Below are positions 61,879 through 64,000 of a stretch of DNA of 64,000 nucleotides, piece by piece. The position numbers and the translations under genes are program-made. Each line of letters starts with the position of its first letter. The stretch's first letter is position 1. The stretch is taken from contig NZ_CP119811.1 of NCBI RefSeq assembly GCF_029338395.1, positions 62,001-126,000 of the forward strand, written 5' to 3'. The notes under the pieces are model-generated. The model made no database searches and was not told where the DNA came from. It was given only the letters and a program-made list of their open reading frames with translations. The DNA is from Halorussus caseinilyticus. Its GTDB lineage: Archaea; Halobacteriota; Halobacteria; Halobacteriales; Haladaptataceae.

Positions 61879-62841
61879 ATGACAGAGATTACTACAGTCA
61901 CCGGGAAGCTGTCGGCCGACGAGATGGGTCGTACTCTCCCGCACGAACACGTCGCTTACGGCGTACCGGGTTGGCGAATAGACAAGTCGGTCGCGCCGTA
62001 CGACAGAGACGAGTGCCGACGACGGGCCGTCGAGACACTGAGTCGGTTGCGCGAGGAGTTCGGTCTCGACACCCTCTTCGACGCGACGATGAACGACGCC
62101 GGACGAGACGCCCGTCTGCTCCGCGACGTTGCCGAGGAGAGCGGCGTCTCCATCGTCTGCTCGACCGGCACGTATCCCGAAAGCCGCGGTTCCACGACGT
62201 ACTTCGACCAGCATCGCCGACTCCTCGGCGACGTGACCGACGAACTCGAAGAACTGTTCGTCACCGAACTCCGTGACGGAATCAGGGACACCGGAGTTCG
62301 GGCCGGAATCGTCAAGGTCGGGAGTAGCAACGGCGAGATTACCGACTACGACGACGCCCTGCTCCGGGCCGCAGCGCGCACACAGCGCCGGACCGGTGCG
62401 CCGATTCTCACCCACACCGAGTCGGGCACGATGGGCGTCGAACAGGCCGAGACGCTCCTCGACGCGGGCGCGAACCCCGACCGGACGGTAATCGGGCACA
62501 TCGACCAGCACGACCCGGAGGTCCAGCGCGAACTCGTGGAGATGGGCGTCCGCATCGGGTTCGACCAAATCGGCACGAACGGCGACGAGACCGACGACGA
62601 CACGCGAATCGAGCGCGTCGCCAGTCTGTGCAGGGACGGCTACGCCGACCGGATTCTACTGTCACACGACTACATCGTCAACTGGCTCGGCCGGTCGGTC
62701 GAGGTTATTTACGACGACTTAGACCAGTGGCGTCCGGACCGCCTGTTCGAGTACGTAGTTCCGGAACTCGAAACCGCCCTCTCGCCCGACGACGTGACGA
62801 CGATGACCGAGACCAACCCGAAGAGGCTATTCACGGCGTGA
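61879..62841 (+). CDS. Phosphotriesterase-like (PTE family) hydrolase
   Basis: This 320-residue amidohydrolase has a full metal site: His22 and His24 (LPHEHVAYG), carbamylated Lys146 (GIVKVGSS), His179 (THTESG), His207 (GHIDQHD) and Asp264 (LLSHDYIV). PTE relatives are often lactonases or esterases. The preceding DNA (61800-61870) contains a TATA-like TTATAATAATA before the start. It lies between the SagB pair and the carbamoyltransferase. It may hydrolyse or trim the cluster product (inference). Confidence 0.88.
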   Translation: MTEITTVTGKLSADEMGRTLPHEHVAYGVPGWRIDKSVAPYDRDECRRRAVETLSRLREEFGLDTLFDATMNDAGRDARLLRDVAEESGVSIVCSTGTYPESRGSTTYFDQHRRLLGDVTDELEELFVTELRDGIRDTGVRAGIVKVGSSNGEITDYDDALLRAAARTQRRTGAPILTHTESGTMGVEQAETLLDAGANPDRTVIGHIDQHDPEVQRELVEMGVRIGFDQIGTNGDETDDDTRIERVASLCRDGYADRILLSHDYIVNWLGRSVEVIYDDLDQWRPDRLFEYVVPELETALSPDDVTTMTETNPKRLFTA

Positions 62842-62858
62842 GACGCCGACGAGATACC

Positions 62859-64000
62859 ATGAGTGAACGAACTGTCTTAGGACTCAAGTGCGGCGTCGTG
62901 GACTACTGGGGACACGACAACAGCGTCGTCGTCGCCCGCGACGGCGAAGTGCTGTTCGCCGCCGAAGACGAGCGATACACGCGAAGCAAACACGGAAGCC
63001 ACGCGTTTCCCGAGCGAACTATCGAGGCCGCGCTGAGCGAGTGCGACCTCGAACTCGCCGACGTGGACCGAATCGCGGTGCCGTACGACCCGAAACTGGA
63101 ACCGAAGCGACTCGCCCGGAAACTCCGAGCGATTCCGTTCGCCGACGAGTCGCTGTCCGAACGCTTCCGCCACCTCCGCCACGCCGCCGACCACTTCCGG
63201 AAGTTCGGCCTCTCGCTCCACTCGGAGGTCCGCGACCGATTCGCGGACCTCGGGTCGCCGGTCCCGCCGATAGCGACGACCGGCCACCACCGGAGTCACG
63301 CCGTCTCCGCGTTCGCGCCCTCCGGGTTCGAGTCCGCGCTCGTCGTGACCCTCGACTCGTCGGGCGAGTACGACTCGACGGTCGTCTGGGCCGCCGACGA
63401 AAGCGGACTCGAACGAGTCGCCACCTACCCCTTCCCGAACAGTCTCGGCATGTTCTACAGCGTCGTGACCGGCTATCTGGGTTACGTACCCCTCAACGGC
63501 GAGGGGAAAGTGATGGGGTTGGCACCCTACGGCGAGCGCGACGAGGACATCGAACGCGCGCTTCGGCGGGTGGTCACGACCGGACTCGACTACGACGTGA
63601 CCGCACTCACCGGCGGCGAGACCACCGAATCGGGCATCCGGCGGTTGGAGCGACTCTTCGACCGCCCGCGGACGACCGACACCGAGACGTTCTCACAGTG
63701 GGAGAAAGACCTCGCCCGCGTCGTCCAGTCGATGGTCGAGGAGACCGTCACCGACATCGTGGCCCGCTACTGTAGCGAGACGGGACTCGAAAACGTCGCA
63801 GTCGCGGGCGGTCTCGGACTCAACTGCAAACTCAACCAGCGAATCCGCGAACTTCCGGCCGTCGAGGAGTTCTTCGTCCAACCGGTTGCGAACGACGCCG
63901 GTGTCGCACTCGGCGCGGCGCTAGACCAGTTCCCCGCCGATTCGGTGCCGACGCTGGAGACGGTCTACTGGGGTCCGGAGTACCCCCCAGAAGCCATCGA
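62859..64000 (+). CDS. Carbamoyltransferase (NodU/CmcH family), truncated by window edge
   Basis: The first 380 residues are visible. They start MSERTVLGLKCGVVDYWGHD, with AAEDERYTR, GHHRSHAVSAF (142-152), NGEGKVMGLAPYG (about 213-225) and AVAGGLGLNCKLNQRI, all typical of the YgjD-like N-domain of O-carbamoyltransferases that make carbamoylated natural products. The C-terminal domain lies beyond the window. It follows the phosphotriesterase-like gene by 17 bases and is probably in its operon. It supports a natural-product role for the region. Confidence 0.87.
   Translation, partial: MSERTVLGLKCGVVDYWGHDNSVVVARDGEVLFAAEDERYTRSKHGSHAFPERTIEAALSECDLELADVDRIAVPYDPKLEPKRLARKLRAIPFADESLSERFRHLRHAADHFRKFGLSLHSEVRDRFADLGSPVPPIATTGHHRSHAVSAFAPSGFESALVVTLDSSGEYDSTVVWAADESGLERVATYPFPNSLGMFYSVVTGYLGYVPLNGEGKVMGLAPYGERDEDIERALRRVVTTGLDYDVTALTGGETTESGIRRLERLFDRPRTTDTETFSQWEKDLARVVQSMVEETVTDIVARYCSETGLENVAVAGGLGLNCKLNQRIRELPAVEEFFVQPVANDAGVALGAALDQFPADSVPTLETVYWGPEYPPEAI

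Overview
The window comes from a haloarchaeon (class Halobacteria). The coding DNA is GC-rich with acidic proteins, many starts sit about 25 bases after an AT-rich TATA element (leaderless promoters), ATGA/GTGA start-stop overlaps are common, and there are a TFB, a TrmB regulator, CPxCG-type mini zinc proteins and a Tat-type lipoprotein signal. The genus cannot be fixed from the sequence. No tRNA, rRNA, CRISPR array, transposase or replication origin was recognised.

Left part (1-14.4 kb): mostly single housekeeping or accessory genes. They include an enolase-superfamily enzyme, a C-terminally short acyl-CoA ligase, a YbjQ protein, aldo/keto reductase, small zinc proteins, several membrane proteins (DUF1269, YjdF-like, HdeD, PH-domain), a luciferase-like oxidoreductase, an alpha/beta hydrolase, the deletion remnant of a glpA-type gene, an IMPDH/GMP reductase-family enzyme and an amidohydrolase.

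14.6-25.6 kb: a co-directional, tightly packed block that looks like a terpenoid locus. It holds an ASKHA-fold kinase-like protein, a nucleoside deoxyribosyltransferase-like protein, an ABC-2 type transporter (ATPase and two permeases), a predicted extracellular protein with squalene-hopene-cyclase repeats and the class II cyclase motif DWDDTA, an MMPL/RND transporter, a polyprenyl diphosphate synthase and a UbiA prenyltransferase. A GbsR/MarR-type regulator and an aldo/keto reductase follow.

27.2-39.4 kb: a beta-1,3-glucan (laminarin-type) utilisation locus. A TrmB regulator faces a seven-gene operon of solute-binding lipoprotein, two permeases, two ATPases, a Tat-exported GH81 endo-glucanase and a GH3 beta-glucosidase. 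A 15-bp palindrome overlaps the start of the operon.

39.5-48.0 kb: a small membrane protein, a TFB, a winged-helix protein, and a three-gene AddAB-like recombination module in which the AddB role seems split over two genes.

48.2-57.0 kb: a six-gene NIS siderophore operon (diaminobutyrate aminotransferase and decarboxylase, two IucA/IucC synthetases, acetyltransferase, hydroxylase), predicted to make a schizokinen-like citrate dihydroxamate. Three DtxR-type palindromes TTTAGG-N4-CCTAAA lie upstream. A CDF metal transporter follows.

58.2 kb to the right edge: the most novel region. Two nearly identical 30-codon ORFs with strong Shine-Dalgarno sites sit between a PhyH-type dioxygenase with an altered iron-binding motif and two SagB-type dehydrogenases whose signature motifs are complementary. 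They are followed by a phosphotriesterase-like hydrolase and a carbamoyltransferase cut by the window edge. This looks like an undescribed archaeal peptide-modification (RiPP-like) locus that continues outside the window.
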